Of a stretch of DNA of 64,000 nt, positions 36,201 through 43,732 are shown in pieces. Position numbers and translations under genes: made by a program. Each line of letters begins with the position of its first letter. The stretch's first letter is position 1. The notes under the pieces are model-generated. The model was not told where the DNA came from. It was given only the letters and a program-made list of their open reading frames with translations, and did no database searches. Source of the stretch: Planctomycetota bacterium (lineage in GTDB: Bacteria; Planctomycetota; MHYJ01; JACQXL01; JACQZI01); assembly GCA_016207825.1 (NCBI GenBank), contig JACQZI010000007.1:62001-126000 (forward strand). The letters run 5' to 3'.

Positions 36201-38657
36201 TTCCCCGCTGATTAATTTGCCTTCGGGCGTTACGGCAATAGCTTCAAATCTTATTCCGCTGCCCGCCACCTCGCTTGCCTGCTTCAACCCGATATAATAA
36301 GGATAAGGGTCCATTCTTATCCGCGTGCCGGTGGTTACACCCCGACCGCCTACTTCTTTAACAGTCGCATATACCGTCAAAAGCAACCCTGAAGGAGGCT
36401 GTAGTTTTTCAGGCACTTTTATAGCAAACGACCCTTCGCCATTTGCGCCCAATTTTAGGGGCGCTATTTTCTCCTTAATATTTGTGAATCCCTTAGTCTG
36501 GTCTCCGAATGTATAATCTTTCCAGAGCGCATTATCCGGCGGCTGGTAATTATCGGGCTTTACCGTATAATTAGCCGAGACATTTAAGCCCGATGCAGGC
36601 TGTCCAAAAAGATAATTGCTCTTTACGGTAAAAGTAATGGTTTCACCCGTATGGAAACGTTCGGCAGGAGCTTTGACTTCCGCCTTGAGCCGAACCGGCA
36701 TATATTCTTCAACGCTAAAACTGCAGTACCCGATTGGCTTAGACTCGCCCGGAATATATAAGGATGTGGTATAATAACCTGTCGGGGCATAGTCCGGTAT
36801 GGTAAAACCAAACTCTACCGTGGCGAAATCAGAAAGCACTGCTTTCAGCCGTCTTAAGGGGCGTTTATCCGGCTTTTCAATCTGAAGTTCCAAAGGCAAC
36901 CCGGCGGGCAACTCATTATTCGCCGAACGGACGATAGCCCGCAAGTGCATCTCTTCCCCGGGCCGGTAAACACCGCGGTCGGTATAAAGATAGGCTTCGT
37001 ATCCTTTGCTTAAATAAGAACGGCCGCCTACGTCAAAATCCGTATCAGAAAGCTTACATTGCTCTAATTTAAGGTAAGACATATCATCACCATGCGTGAC
37101 AATGACTATATACGGTTCATTATCCTTTGCCCAATCCACTTCCATAAAATGCATTATCCCGTCGCGCGCCGTTTTCCCTTCAAGGATGACCTGGTTTTTG
37201 CGGTTATAGACGCTGACGATTGCGCCTTCCACCGGCTGGACATCGGACAAGGAATTCACCCAGACAAGGAAATCATTGCCCGATTTTTTTACGCATACCC
37301 CAAGGTCGGTGACTAAAATTAATTTCCTCTGGGAATCCCATTTGTATTCGGAATTATACACCTTAATAACCGTCGGACCGGTCAATTTATCCCCAAGTAA
37401 CGCCTTTAAATCAAGCGGGATTTCCACGGCTTTGTTCTTTTCTGATTTAATCGGGATATTTACTTCTGCAATTTCATAACTAAAATCAACTATACTAGAA
37501 TATTCTTCCCGGAAATTACGGGCGAAATGGATGACATTATTCGGATAGACCCTTTCCGCTTTAACTACTATAGAATCATTATTCATCGAGACAATCGGCA
37601 GGATAAGGTTGCCTTTCAGCGAGGCATAGATGCCGTTTGACTTGAAGCTGATATTACGCGGGCAATCCGGAATCTCGACAATCCGGCTGACATCTTCGGT
37701 CAATACCATATTATTCAATGCGGTTAAGCCTTTAGCAAACGTAAGCTTATAGACCGATGACGGGTTGAACTCCCCGTGCAAGGCCAGGTTATTTTCATAA
37801 TAATGTTCTTCCACCAAGAACTTAACGGGCGGCTCTATTGATATAAAATCTGCGGCAACATCCGGCGACACCGGCGTGGAAAACTCCACTCTTATCCAGC
37901 CGCTCTCGTATTCTTCGAGCGGATACGCCGTGACGTCCGTAACGGCTAATTTCATTTCTATATTTAACATCCTCTCAACGTCTTCGTCCAGCCCGAGCGG
38001 GCCGCTTTTGCCCGTAAGCCCTTTGGCAACCTTTATTTTGACCGTCTCGTTCTGGGCAACCTGTATTTTCACCTTGGGTGTTTTGTTATTCACCAATCCG
38101 GCTAAGCTATAATCAATATTTATGCCCTGCGCATTTTCAATCTTGAGATGCGTTGCCAGGTCTGCGGGAGCAACCTCGTCACTAAATTCCAGGGCGATGA
38201 CCACCGTTCGATTATTTTCCACAGCGACTTGCCAGACCCTTTCTAATCCCAGCGCGCCGGTCGAGAACGTATATACGGCCTTTTCAGGCAGAGGAGAATT
38301 ATCCAGCGCACGCAAAGAGGACAAAAGTTCCGCCGTATATTCTGTTGCCTGGCAAAGCGGTTCAGACGGAGTAAACTCCAGAGTCCGAGTATCTGTCCAG
38401 CGGCATTGTCCGGCGATTTCCGGGGTAAACTTAACCGGATAAGGCTGCGGCAAATCCTTTCCTGCCGCGGTTGAATCCACAACCTCCTTATTAAACCGGA
38501 TAATGACGTGTTCGTTCCGGTCAGCCGGACCATCCGGCGTAAACGACTTTACCACCAGGAACTTCTGCTCCCGTTCTATCACGGAAATGATTTTCCAGAT
38601 ACCGAATGCATTGATAACCAGGAAAGCCGTTATGAAAATTGTCCACATCTTACGCAT
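33270..38657 (-). CDS. bacterial alpha-2-macroglobulin (YfhM-like protease trap)
   Basis: A 1795-aa exported protein. An N-terminal hydrophobic segment (residues ~7-25) serves as signal/anchor; no lipobox Cys is evident. Several beta-sandwich macroglobulin domains follow, then a RSYLSKGYEAYLYTDRGVYRPGEE block, which is the MG/bait hallmark. After an unstructured acidic piece (SDSEEGGSGEP), the A2M core begins with VKSVALWSGTVKTNPDGTGEI. YPYGCVEQTASG is the intact CxEQ thioester motif in the alpha/alpha barrel. The receptor-like C-terminal domain ends at VVDALPAGLEIENPR. It probably traps proteases in the periplasm together with PBP1C, with which it is cotranscribed. Confidence 0.94.
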   Translation of the reverse strand: MRKMWTIFITAFLVINAFGIWKIISVIEREQKFLVVKSFTPDGPADRNEHVIIRFNKEVVDSTAAGKDLPQPYPVKFTPEIAGQCRWTDTRTLEFTPSEPLCQATEYTAELLSSLRALDNSPLPEKAVYTFSTGALGLERVWQVAVENNRTVVIALEFSDEVAPADLATHLKIENAQGINIDYSLAGLVNNKTPKVKIQVAQNETVKIKVAKGLTGKSGPLGLDEDVERMLNIEMKLAVTDVTAYPLEEYESGWIRVEFSTPVSPDVAADFISIEPPVKFLVEEHYYENNLALHGEFNPSSVYKLTFAKGLTALNNMVLTEDVSRIVEIPDCPRNISFKSNGIYASLKGNLILPIVSMNNDSIVVKAERVYPNNVIHFARNFREEYSSIVDFSYEIAEVNIPIKSEKNKAVEIPLDLKALLGDKLTGPTVIKVYNSEYKWDSQRKLILVTDLGVCVKKSGNDFLVWVNSLSDVQPVEGAIVSVYNRKNQVILEGKTARDGIMHFMEVDWAKDNEPYIVIVTHGDDMSYLKLEQCKLSDTDFDVGGRSYLSKGYEAYLYTDRGVYRPGEEMHLRAIVRSANNELPAGLPLELQIEKPDKRPLRRLKAVLSDFATVEFGFTIPDYAPTGYYTTSLYIPGESKPIGYCSFSVEEYMPVRLKAEVKAPAERFHTGETITFTVKSNYLFGQPASGLNVSANYTVKPDNYQPPDNALWKDYTFGDQTKGFTNIKEKIAPLKLGANGEGSFAIKVPEKLQPPSGLLLTVYATVKEVGGRGVTTGTRIRMDPYPYYIGLKQASEVAGSGIRFEAIAVTPEGKLISGEKALNIVLKKVVWNTVLKKSSGDRYRYESVRTEVDVGKPQMITTDDGKIEFTLNPEESGSYIVRVSGPKDNVVTALEFYNSPQGYLAWSMEKPEQIDLVPDKGLYQVGEVAKVLVKSPCSGQMLVFVESDRVLSSQSIQLDGNTAELRIPIGEGFAPTVYCSVTVVKGVEKGGIWSAHRAYGVVPLNVDAPGNRLKVSLEIPNEIVPLTKLTIPITVKNEKGEGVEAEVVIAALDEGICLLTDFKNPDPYSFFFAKKRLSTEMFDFYSLLLPEYEKKNVGSDSEEGGSGEPGLMQSLLNPINAKRVKSVALWSGTVKTNPDGTGEIVFDVPEFIGSLRLMVVAVTRDKYGCDSRNLLVRRPFIISSSLPRFLSTGDSFSAPLTLYNNIASETSALIRISVDGPLGLAGANETSVIVPPNGQQTIYFTFNASDSPGVSHITFSAQVNGETLKEETELPVRPLAPPVQFVGSGSIPAGKSAVFSFPSGLMSGTDTYTLNFSVQPSLRLGGAINYLLHYPYGCVEQTASGTFPLLYLADIAKQTMPNCFIKQEVAEYVQSGIYRLLSMQTFNGGLSMWPGGTTPYEWGSVYGAHLLVEAKKNGYSVPEKELKALINYLKELVKMSRSSRDEESDNLSIKAYAHFVLALAGEPEINLMKTLRNYWDKLPVYSRYQLASALALAGEPKALSELIGTPVPEPGKRQDTGGILASPVRETAIILSVLADTAPESAAIPILVNRLNQAMENGCWYNTQENAFALLALGKYAHAQANIVNDFTAEVRFDGKEIASFAHKESPSLDILSGGGKEITVSVKGEGRLYYYWTAQGVPLSKKVDEDDKGLKIRRSFLSTDGKQLAPGQFKSGEIVIVQLIIESPDNRDNVAVVDALPAGLEIENPRLVTSEQTEWMSSARENKLFPDRVEMRDDRLILFTDLPGSKSMCYYYVTRAVTAGKFMLAPVNAFCMYQPSIKSVNGAGIVEVKK

Positions 38658-38732
38658 AACCTGTCTCCTTTTTTGAGAAATGATTTATTATCAGATTATT
38701 GTAGAACAACCAATCCCCAAAAGCAATAAAAA

Positions 38733-39191
38733 TTAGATGCTTGCTATTTTAAATCTATACCAATGCGCCAGTTCTTTGGGAGGAATATTCTTAAGTTCGG
38801 CAGGCTGGATAACGATTGCTTCTTCACCATCCGCCAATCTGATTTTGTTATAAAATACCTCGGCGAATTTATCTTTAGCTTCTTTATTGCCGACCTTGCC
38901 GCAAAACGCCTCATCATGGACATAGTATTTCAAAGGGCTCTTCTTGTATTTATTCAGGACAGGGCTTCGAAAGATAAAGGGCTTTGTCGCCAGCATCCCT
39001 TTTGTCGTCAGCCGTTCAGAGACAAATCTCTCCAAATCATCTAAGCGAAACCGCAATACCTTCCCTATCCTGACCGCGGGCAATTCATGATTCTTAATCA
39101 GGCGAAATATCGTCCGACGGCTTATCTGTAAATAATCCAAGGCCTCATCTAACGCCATTAAACGGTCGTATTCTCTCATGGATTCAATCAT
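38733..39191 (-). CDS. HTH (excisionase/MerR-like) domain protein
   Basis: A 152-aa protein. Residues ~10-65 are a winged HTH of the excisionase/helix_turn_helix_17 type: LMALDEALDYLQISRRTIFRLIKNHELPAVRIGKVLRFRLDDLERFV. The C-terminal ~80 residues have no recognised domain. It is read away from the repeat array at 39253-39539 and is divergent from the unknown-family gene at 39787. It is thus a possible DNA-binding partner for the array, which is speculation. It lies 75 bp upstream of the alpha-2-macroglobulin gene and may also regulate that pair. Several near N-terminal Met codons make the exact start uncertain. Confidence 0.8.
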   Translation of the reverse strand: MIESMREYDRLMALDEALDYLQISRRTIFRLIKNHELPAVRIGKVLRFRLDDLERFVSERLTTKGMLATKPFIFRSPVLNKYKKSPLKYYVHDEAFCGKVGNKEAKDKFAEVFYNKIRLADGEEAIVIQPAELKNIPPKELAHWYRFKIASI

Positions 39192-39252
39192 ATCAAATCA
39201 TACCGCTAAAAGCAAGAAAAGTGCCAGAGAGTGCCACAGACCCGGGGGGAGT

Positions 39253-39539
39253 AGCCCACCCCTCTATACCTTACAGGGGATACCCTTTTAAGCAATATAG
39301 GCGTCTTTTACACCTTAATCTCCCCTATATTGCGCCTTAATAGGCACCCTCCTGAACGGACGAGGCAGGTATCTTTGGTCCCTAATGCGCACCCGCCTGA
39401 ACGGACGGGCAGGCATCCATTTGCCGTATAATCGTATATTTTCCGCCTATATCCCATTACTTTTATGCCTTAATCAGGATATCTTTAGCCCCTAATGGGA
39501 ATACGATTTTACCCTGATGAACATACTTTTAGTCCCTAA
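39253..39539. repeat. array of 13 degenerate 22-bp repeats
   Basis: Reading backwards from 39539, the sequence falls into 13 consecutive units of 22 bp with a single extra base at 39341. Most units end on the plus strand in CCCTAA, CCTTAA or a near match (for example 39474-39495, 39518-39539 and 39364-39385), and many have ATAC or TATC plus CTTTTA in the middle. Four units (39342-39429) form two copies of a 44-bp pair that contains the hairpin-type element CCTGAACGGACG..GGCAGG. The array shares the 22-bp period and the terminal CTAA with the one at 14650-14979. Confidence 0.75.
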
Positions 39540-39786
39540 AGCCGGCTATCCTGTAAGAAATCTGAGAAATTTTCAGATATTTATACGATTTTCTGTAACA
39601 TTTGCCTCACTCCTGCATTTACTTATGGAGGGAGAGAAGAGGCTTACTATGTAAAAAACAGGTGGTTTTTAAGAGTTTCCTGTGACATGTACCCTGCTTC
39701 CTTATTTATTAATGGAGGGGGAGAGGAAGTGAATTGGTTAAATAGTTAATTAGTAGTTAAGAAAACGATGAAAGGAGGTGATAAAT
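39540..39786 (+). other. leader region between repeat array and unknown-family gene
   Basis: No gene is seen here. An imperfect direct repeat of about 26 bp (around ATGGAGGG, 39617-39640 and 39704-39729) is spaced by about 87 bp, and there is a small inverted repeat ATCTGA/TCAGAT near 39561-39579. No strong sigma-70 promoter is obvious. The end of the region holds AAAGGAGGTGA, a complete match to the anti-Shine-Dalgarno, just before the ATG at 39787, so the gene should be translated very efficiently. Confidence 0.5.
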
Positions 39787-40590
39787 ATGAGTAAGGTTAT
39801 TTCAGCCATAGACCTATGGATACCGGCGCATGTGCCGCCCAAACCGGATATGAGCGATAAGTGGGAACAGGTTTTCTATGCGGTTGCCCGGATTATCAAC
39901 CAGCGCCGTAAAGAGAAAATACCGGATGAAAGCGCTTTTAACGACAAGCTGGCAGAACCGGCCATCCAGGCATGGAACGGTTTCTGGCAACACGTTGACG
40001 CGTCTTTCCGCTCCAAGCACGGCAGGACCGCGGCGGATATCAGGCACAAGCATAATACGAACCTGCAAGGCGCTTATAACAAATGGAACAATAAGCTTGA
40101 TTATGTCTTTGGTACCGTTGACGGGATTGAGGCGAAAGAGTTTAAAAGGCGGATTACGGAAACCAAAGGCAACTGGGCTCAAGGCATTGGCTACGGGATA
40201 CTGCGACTGACCGGGGATAAAATCCGGGGAAAGGGCGCGGCGACCATTGCCACCTATTGGTTAATCGGCGAGCCGACCACAGTCGGCATGGTGCGCGAGC
40301 AGGATACCGGACTGCAAGGCGGCCCGTATCAGATTTGCCCGGATGAGTTTATTCAGGCATTCCAATCAGCCCTGATGGAAAGGCTGATTCAGGCCGGGAT
40401 GAAAATCTTCCAGAGCAGATACGACGCGTCGGTTATCAGCCGGGAAAACGACGTGACCAATCTTCTGGTGGATAAGTTTGTGGATAGTGGATTGTCACTG
40501 GCGGGTTTTTCCACGGGAGGCGCTTCGCACCTTGATTTTGTCAAGGAAGGCGCGCTCCTGAAGCTTTCGCTGGCGGTATCGCAGATGTAA
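39787..40590 (+). CDS. unknown-family protein with SREND and GGxSHL motifs (copy 2)
   Basis: A 267-aa protein of unknown function. The ATG at 39787 is chosen because a perfect ribosome site (AGGAGG, 8-bp spacing) precedes it. No signal peptide, membrane helix or known domain is visible. It shares with the 13625-14617 protein the blocks KVISAIDLWIPA, INQRRKEKIPD (residues 37-47), SRENDVTNLLVD (218-229) and FSTGGASHLDF (241-251). The middle is rich in Trp, Lys and Gly (for example KGNWAQGIGYGILRLTGDKIRGKG). Downstream is a terminator shared with the convergent gene, so it is a single-gene unit behind the repeat array. Function unknown. Confidence 0.8.
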   Translation: MSKVISAIDLWIPAHVPPKPDMSDKWEQVFYAVARIINQRRKEKIPDESAFNDKLAEPAIQAWNGFWQHVDASFRSKHGRTAADIRHKHNTNLQGAYNKWNNKLDYVFGTVDGIEAKEFKRRITETKGNWAQGIGYGILRLTGDKIRGKGAATIATYWLIGEPTTVGMVREQDTGLQGGPYQICPDEFIQAFQSALMERLIQAGMKIFQSRYDASVISRENDVTNLLVDKFVDSGLSLAGFSTGGASHLDFVKEGALLKLSLAVSQM

Positions 40591-40594
40591 GGAC

Positions 40595-40633
40595 AGGCAA
40601 AACCCCGGCTTCTCTCGGCTGGGGCGATTGCCT
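40595..40633. terminator. bidirectional terminator between convergent genes
   Basis: AGGCAA..CCCCGGC pairs with GC.GGGG..TTGCCT around an 8-base loop, immediately after the stop at 40590 and touching the stop of the convergent gene. A weak T-rich tail follows on the plus strand. Confidence 0.6.
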
Positions 40634-42336
40634 TATTTATCCTCAACAATCCTCAGGCGGTAATAGACTTCCAAGGTAAGGACGCAAATGGCGGTGGAAT
40701 AAACCCGGCCGCCTTCCGCGCTCCAGCGGTCTACCGGCTCCCAGCTTCCATTGGCACAGCCGTCTTTTTTGCCCCGCTGGTTTTTAATAATCGCGGGCAA
40801 CATCTCTTTCTCCCACTTGCTCCAGCAGGAGGAGGCATTCTTTGGGGTGCCGTCAAACTGGTTCAGGGCATAGGTGCCGTAGAACCAGTAATAATAATCC
40901 ACCTTGCCGTAATTATCAGGCAGCCATTTGGGAAGGTTGCTTTCCTCAACCAGCATTTGGGCGCTGTTGGCGATTGCCGCGTCTTTCCGGTTCTGCCCCA
41001 TGAAGATGCGGCACATGACGCCGATGGCGGTAAGCGAGGGAGGCGTATAAAGCTTCCCGCTATCCCATTTATCTTTTTCTGCGGCGAGGATGGCAACATT
41101 GCCTCTTTCGCGATAGCCGACTCCGCCGTAAGCAAGGTCGGTAACATCATCCAGGTGTGATTTGACCCCCGCCCAGACATTTTGCGGAACCGTCAGCAAT
41201 TCGGCATCTTCCGCGGTTTTCAGCGCCATCATGCACCAGCCGCTGACGGACATATCGCTATCCCCGTCTTTAGGCTTATAGCGCCACGCCTTGCCGTTGT
41301 TTTGGGAATCTATGATAAACTGGGCACCTTTAAGCGCGGCGTCCTTAAACATATATGCGGATTGCTCCTTCTTATCCTTCATCACGCAATACAAATCCGC
41401 CATGGCATAAGCACAGATTGCCTGGTTATACATGAATTTAAGCATGGCGCCGTCGCCATACATACCATTCTCTTTTTGGATTGATTTGAGAAAAAGAGCG
41501 GCTTTCCTGACTACGTCGCCAAACCTTATCCCATTAAAGGTATCATATTTGCTCATTGAACCGGGGCTATAATTAGCTCCGGTAAAAGCCAGGAGCGCCA
41601 GTCCGGTAAGCCCTAAATCAAAGTCTTTTTGGCCCGTGCCCTGGCAAAGAGGACTTCCGTGATTGGCACACTGATTCTGGAAAGAAACCGCGCCCCAGGA
41701 ACCATCCGGATTCTGGTGCCTGGCAAGCCATAAAAGGCCTGAGCTAACCACCTTTTCCCGTTCACCCGGCTGACCGCCACCGCCAGGAGCAACTGTTTCA
41801 ATACGGCCTCCGCGCGGACCGCCGTAACGACCAGAGGCACCGCCACCAAGGCCGAGCGCATCAAGAACACTGTTTGCATTAAGCGGTTTATCAGAAACAA
41901 AGTCATAGCTTTCCCCCAAGGCTTCACGTGCATCATCTTCATCAGCTGTTTCGGTGCGTTCCGCAACCTCGGCATCTTTCCAGACAGGCTGGTTTTCGGT
42001 AATTTTATCGTCTTTGGGCAGTTTGTCACTGGTTATCAAATCCTCAGGTATTTCCATCTCCATTTCAGGCTTTATATCCGGCGGCTGGTAGATAATAGTT
42101 TTTCCCCCGTCCGCTACAACCACCGGGTCCTGGATGAAAAGCATGGTCAGGATAATGAGACCCAATACATGGATAAACAAAGAGATTACCACGGGAATTC
42201 CCATTGCATTGATATTTGCATGGAGCCAGGAACCGAAATCGAACTTTTCCGTTACGAGGTGTTCGGCAACCGACCCTTCGGTTATTTCAATTTCATCTTT
42301 TGCCTGCGCTTTTGGGATATGGTTATTGTTTGTCAT
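40633..42336 (-). CDS. membrane-anchored protein with squalene-cyclase/prenyltransferase-like alpha-toroid domain
   Basis: A 567-aa protein. A cytoplasmic N-terminal ~45 residues is followed by one membrane helix (about 47-68), an acidic and then Gly-rich linker (to ~185), and a C-terminal alpha/alpha-barrel of terpene-cyclase type. The toroid shows QNPDGSWGA (a QW-like motif), LTGLALLAFTGA, AICAYAMADLY and a final STAICVLTLEVYYR. The acidic DxDD of true cyclases is not seen, so it is probably not a squalene cyclase but one of the planctomycete-type proteins that use the fold for binding. Role unknown; likely at the membrane facing the periplasm. Confidence 0.75.
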   Translation of the reverse strand: MTNNNHIPKAQAKDEIEITEGSVAEHLVTEKFDFGSWLHANINAMGIPVVISLFIHVLGLIILTMLFIQDPVVVADGGKTIIYQPPDIKPEMEMEIPEDLITSDKLPKDDKITENQPVWKDAEVAERTETADEDDAREALGESYDFVSDKPLNANSVLDALGLGGGASGRYGGPRGGRIETVAPGGGGQPGEREKVVSSGLLWLARHQNPDGSWGAVSFQNQCANHGSPLCQGTGQKDFDLGLTGLALLAFTGANYSPGSMSKYDTFNGIRFGDVVRKAALFLKSIQKENGMYGDGAMLKFMYNQAICAYAMADLYCVMKDKKEQSAYMFKDAALKGAQFIIDSQNNGKAWRYKPKDGDSDMSVSGWCMMALKTAEDAELLTVPQNVWAGVKSHLDDVTDLAYGGVGYRERGNVAILAAEKDKWDSGKLYTPPSLTAIGVMCRIFMGQNRKDAAIANSAQMLVEESNLPKWLPDNYGKVDYYYWFYGTYALNQFDGTPKNASSCWSKWEKEMLPAIIKNQRGKKDGCANGSWEPVDRWSAEGGRVYSTAICVLTLEVYYRLRIVEDK

Positions 42337-42517
42337 ATTCTCACCCTCCTTTCTCCATCTATATAAACGTATGAAAAAGGGAATGGTTCATGAAAAATAC
42401 AAATATATTAAAAATTTATTTGTTTTTTTTCGTGGTCACTTCAGGGTCAAAAATAATGTAAAATGATGAAAATAGTCCGCTTCGCATTTGGGATAATCAG
42501 GGGCAAAATGATGTTTC

Positions 42518-43663
42518 TTAACCGATGACTTCTTTTATCCAGCCGCCACCCAAGACAGTATCGCCGTCGTAAAAGACAGTTGCCTGTCCGGGAGTGATGG
42601 ACGCTTGTGGCTCGGAGAATTCTATACGCAGTTCGTTATTAGTTGTTAGTTTTTCGTTGTTAGAAGTTATTTTCGCCGGGCATGCTCTATGGAGATAGCG
42701 GATTTTGACATCGGCTTGGAGACCCTCGCCTTTTGCCAATCCTTCGCGGGAAATCCAGTTCACCCCCTCCGCAATAAAGGCATTATTAAAGACATCCTTT
42801 TTATCGCCAACCACAATGGTATTAGTCTGGGATGTAATCTTTACCACATAGACGGGCCTGCCTAACGCTATTTTGAGATGGCGCTGTCCGATGGTGAAGA
42901 ACTGGTAACCCGGATGCCTGCCGATAACTTTGCCGGATAAATCCGTAATCACACCCGGCTTTATCTTTTCCGGAATTCTGCTTTTCAGGAATTTCTCCAG
43001 CCCGCCTGCCTTGCCGGTAGGCAGGTCCGAAGGGACAAAGCAAATTTCCTGGCTATCCAGTTTATCCTTGACGTGCAAGGGGATATCCGAGGCGATTTTA
43101 CGGATTTCCGTCTTAGTATAACTGCCCAGAGGCAGGATGGTGCGCGAAAGCTGTTCCTGCGTCAGGAGCGAAAGCATATAGGATTGGTCTTTGGTCTGGT
43201 CAATGCCCTTCTTCAGGATAGTGCGGAGTTTAGAGTTTGGAGTTTGGGAGTTGGGATTTGGGATTTGCCGCTCAATGCGGGCATAGTGACCGGTGGCGAT
43301 ATATTCCGCGCCGAGTTTGGCCGCATAGTCCCAGAGCCGGCCGAATTTTAGGAGCTGGTTACAGCGGACGCACGGATTCGGGGTCCGGCCTTTATCGTAT
43401 TCTGAGCAAAAGTATTCGATGAGTTTTTCGAAATCCGCCTTGAAATCGAGGACCGAGAAATCAATCCCGATTTTATCCGCCACTGCCTGGGCGTCTTTGG
43501 CATCAAAGATGCTGCAACATGCCTTTCGCTTGGGAGCAAGCCGCTCCAGGCACGTGCCCAGGCTCATAAAAAGGCCGGAGACATCATATCCTTCTTTTTT
43601 CAGGAAATAGGCGGCGACGGATGAATCCACCCCGCCGCTCATGGCTACGACTACTTTTTTCAT
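42518..43663 (-). CDS. mnmA: tRNA-specific 2-thiouridylase
   Basis: A 381-aa enzyme that thiolates U34 of tRNA-Lys/Glu/Gln. SGGVDSSVAAYFL (residues 9-21) is the PP-loop; CNQLLKFG has one catalytic Cys and SQEICFVPS the second; GHYARIE, KDQSYMLS, FFTIGQRH and TPGQATVFYDGD are further signatures. Three family-foreign low-complexity loops interrupt it: NPNSQTPNSK after GHYARIE, PTGKAGG after CFVPSDL, and TSNNEKLTTNNE in the C-terminal beta barrel. All three coincide with short DNA repeats yet keep the frame open, so the protein should still be active. Confidence 0.93.
   Translation of the reverse strand: MKKVVVAMSGGVDSSVAAYFLKKEGYDVSGLFMSLGTCLERLAPKRKACCSIFDAKDAQAVADKIGIDFSVLDFKADFEKLIEYFCSEYDKGRTPNPCVRCNQLLKFGRLWDYAAKLGAEYIATGHYARIERQIPNPNSQTPNSKLRTILKKGIDQTKDQSYMLSLLTQEQLSRTILPLGSYTKTEIRKIASDIPLHVKDKLDSQEICFVPSDLPTGKAGGLEKFLKSRIPEKIKPGVITDLSGKVIGRHPGYQFFTIGQRHLKIALGRPVYVVKITSQTNTIVVGDKKDVFNNAFIAEGVNWISREGLAKGEGLQADVKIRYLHRACPAKITSNNEKLTTNNELRIEFSEPQASITPGQATVFYDGDTVLGGGWIKEVIG
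42630..42670. repeat. short repeat tract inside mnmA (C-terminal loop)
   Basis: GTTCGTTATTAGTTGTTAG..GTTGTTAGAAGTTA is a run of degenerate GTTRTTAG-like units, in frame, coding for the loop TSNNEKLTTNNEL that normal MnmA proteins lack. Confidence 0.55.
43004..43026. repeat. REP-like hairpin inserted in frame in mnmA
   Basis: CCTGCC (43005-43010) and GGCAGG (43020-43025) form a hairpin around TTGCCGGTA. On the coding strand it reads PTGKAGG, inserted just after the catalytic-Cys block CFVPSDL. The same CCTGCC..GGCAGG stem type recurs at 49883-49908 and in the array at 39342-39429. Confidence 0.65.
43225..43267. repeat. short repeat tract inside mnmA (GAGTTTGG units)
   Basis: Degenerate 7-8-bp units such as GAGTTTAG, GAGTTTGG and GGGATTTG run in succession. 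On the coding strand they give the loop NPNSQTPNSKLR, which is absent from ordinary MnmA. Confidence 0.6.
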
Positions 43664-43685
43664 ATTATAACCGACACCCCCCTAA

Positions 43686-43703
43686 CCCCCTTTACTAAGG
43701 GGG
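43686..43703. repeat. GC-rich hairpin between mnmA and the upstream gene
   Basis: CCCCCTT-TACT-AAGGGGG is a perfect 7-bp stem with a 4-base loop between the mnmA start (43663) and the end of the next gene upstream. It may act as a terminator for that gene or be a dispersed element; no T-run follows. Confidence 0.45.
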
Positions 43704-43732
43704 ACTTTCCGTTTCGCAAGGATTCCCAGAAA

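Noticed and set aside
39253-39786. Plasmid-type iterons with a Rep gene
   Set aside because: The 22-bp period fits iterons, but the downstream protein has no Rep-type winged helix or catalytic motif and there is no DnaA box or plasmid gene.
40633-42336. Squalene-hopene cyclase
   Set aside because: Only the alpha-toroid repeats and QW-like motif are seen. The DxDD catalytic motif is absent, and the N-terminal membrane anchor and linker are unlike cyclases.
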